Of a stretch of DNA of 15,215 bases, positions 14,953 through 15,215 are shown piece by piece (the stretch's first letter is position 1; each line of letters starts with the position of its first letter). This DNA is from Tardiphaga sp. (GTDB taxonomy: Bacteria > Pseudomonadota > Alphaproteobacteria > Rhizobiales > Xanthobacteraceae). Below the pieces are notes generated by a model that saw only the letters and a list, made by a program, of their open reading frames with translations, had not been told where the DNA came from and did no database searches. The stretch spans positions 1 through 15,215 of the forward strand of contig JAQGJY010000321.1 of assembly GCA_028290325.1 (NCBI GenBank), in the 5' to 3' direction. The position numbers and the translations under genes are program-made.

Positions 14953-15215
14953 GATTTGGCCGGAAACAGCCCGGAGGGGCGAAAGAACAAGACGGCTGCC
15001 ATCAGGATATAGATCAGCATCGGCGCGATCGCGCGGCCGGTCTGGCTTGCGGCGGCGGGATCGAGGATCAGTTTCAGCAATGTCGGCGCGAAAAAGCGGC
15101 CCAGCGTATCGACGAGGCCGATCAGCAACGCGGCGACGAACGCGCCGCGGATCGAGCCGATGCCGCCAATCACGATGACGACGAAGGCGAGGATCAACAC
15201 ATTGTCGCCCATGCC
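14949..15215 (-). CDS. livH: ABC transporter permease, LivH-type, C-terminal fragment (5' end outside window)
   Basis: The last 88 residues of the partner permease; the frame is open to the right edge of the window, so the ATG at 15212 is internal. The text GMGDNVLILAFVVIVIGGIG, then SIRGAFVAALLIGLVDTL, is the conserved C-terminal part of LivH/BraD proteins, followed by a last membrane segment PMLIYILMAAVLFFRPSGLF. It leads the visible part of the -strand operon livH-livM-livG-livF-cupin, all joined by short overlaps or a 12-base gap. The Liv-type binding protein and promoter must lie to the right of the window or elsewhere. Confidence 0.92.
   Translation of the reverse strand, partial: GMGDNVLILAFVVIVIGGIGSIRGAFVAALLIGLVDTLGRFFAPTLLKLILDPAAASQTGRAIAPMLIYILMAAVLFFRPSGLFPAKS

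Noticed and set aside
1..15215. Mobile elements, CRISPR arrays, tRNA or rRNA genes
   Set aside because: I looked for transposase or integrase-like proteins, regularly spaced repeats and tRNA-like cloverleaf or TTCGANNC-type signals in the gaps and found none; the gaps are too short and fully described above.

Overview
The window looks like chromosomal DNA of an alphaproteobacterium, most likely of the Bradyrhizobium/Rhodopseudomonas group. The base composition is GC-rich, genes overlap by ATGA/TGATG junctions, and the D-tartrate dehydratase keeps length and active-site numbering identical to the enzyme characterised from Bradyrhizobium japonicum. Coding density is very high and no gap exceeds 300 bases. 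I see no tRNA, rRNA, CRISPR array, insertion sequence or integrase. It reads as a catabolic and transport region with 15 protein genes, the first and last cut by the window edges.

Left block (1-4214, + strand): the C-terminal two thirds of biotin synthase (bioB), then D-tartrate dehydratase (tarD) 11 bases later, then an ABC importer of the nitrate/sulfonate/taurine (NitT/TauT) type with one ATPase and two different permeases. From tarD onward every junction abuts or overlaps, so this is one translationally coupled operon. The transporter is a good candidate D-tartrate importer, which is inference.

Middle (4211-6680): a malonyl-CoA decarboxylase gene on the - strand converges on the transporter operon so tightly that both stop codons lie in one CTAG. 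Divergent from it is a periplasmic NitT/TauT-type binding protein on the + strand, probably the missing binding protein of the importer, now separated by the inverted decarboxylase gene.

Aromatic block (6681-12105, + strand): a short-chain dehydrogenase/reductase, a crotonase-family protein, a 782-residue fused flavoprotein (FAD monooxygenase plus Old Yellow Enzyme domain) of the 2-aminobenzoyl-CoA monooxygenase/reductase and salicylyl-CoA 5-hydroxylase family, and a second FAD monooxygenase resembling PhzS. This set fits aerobic breakdown of an aromatic acid as its CoA thioester, with dearomatisation by the fused flavoprotein and beta-oxidation-like steps after it. A nearly identical AT-rich palindromic motif (TTTAA-N2-TTAAA followed by ATA) lies before the dehydrogenase and before the fused flavoprotein, and nowhere else that I found. 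It is a candidate operator for a shared regulator outside the window.

Right block (12114-15215, - strand): a branched-chain-amino-acid type ABC importer in the order livH-livM-livG-livF, followed by a small cupin as the last gene. It converges on the aromatic block with 8 bases between stop codons. Such importers often accompany aromatic-acid pathways. The CoA ligase, thiolase, regulator and Liv binding protein expected for a complete pathway are not in the window and should lie in the flanks, most likely to the right.
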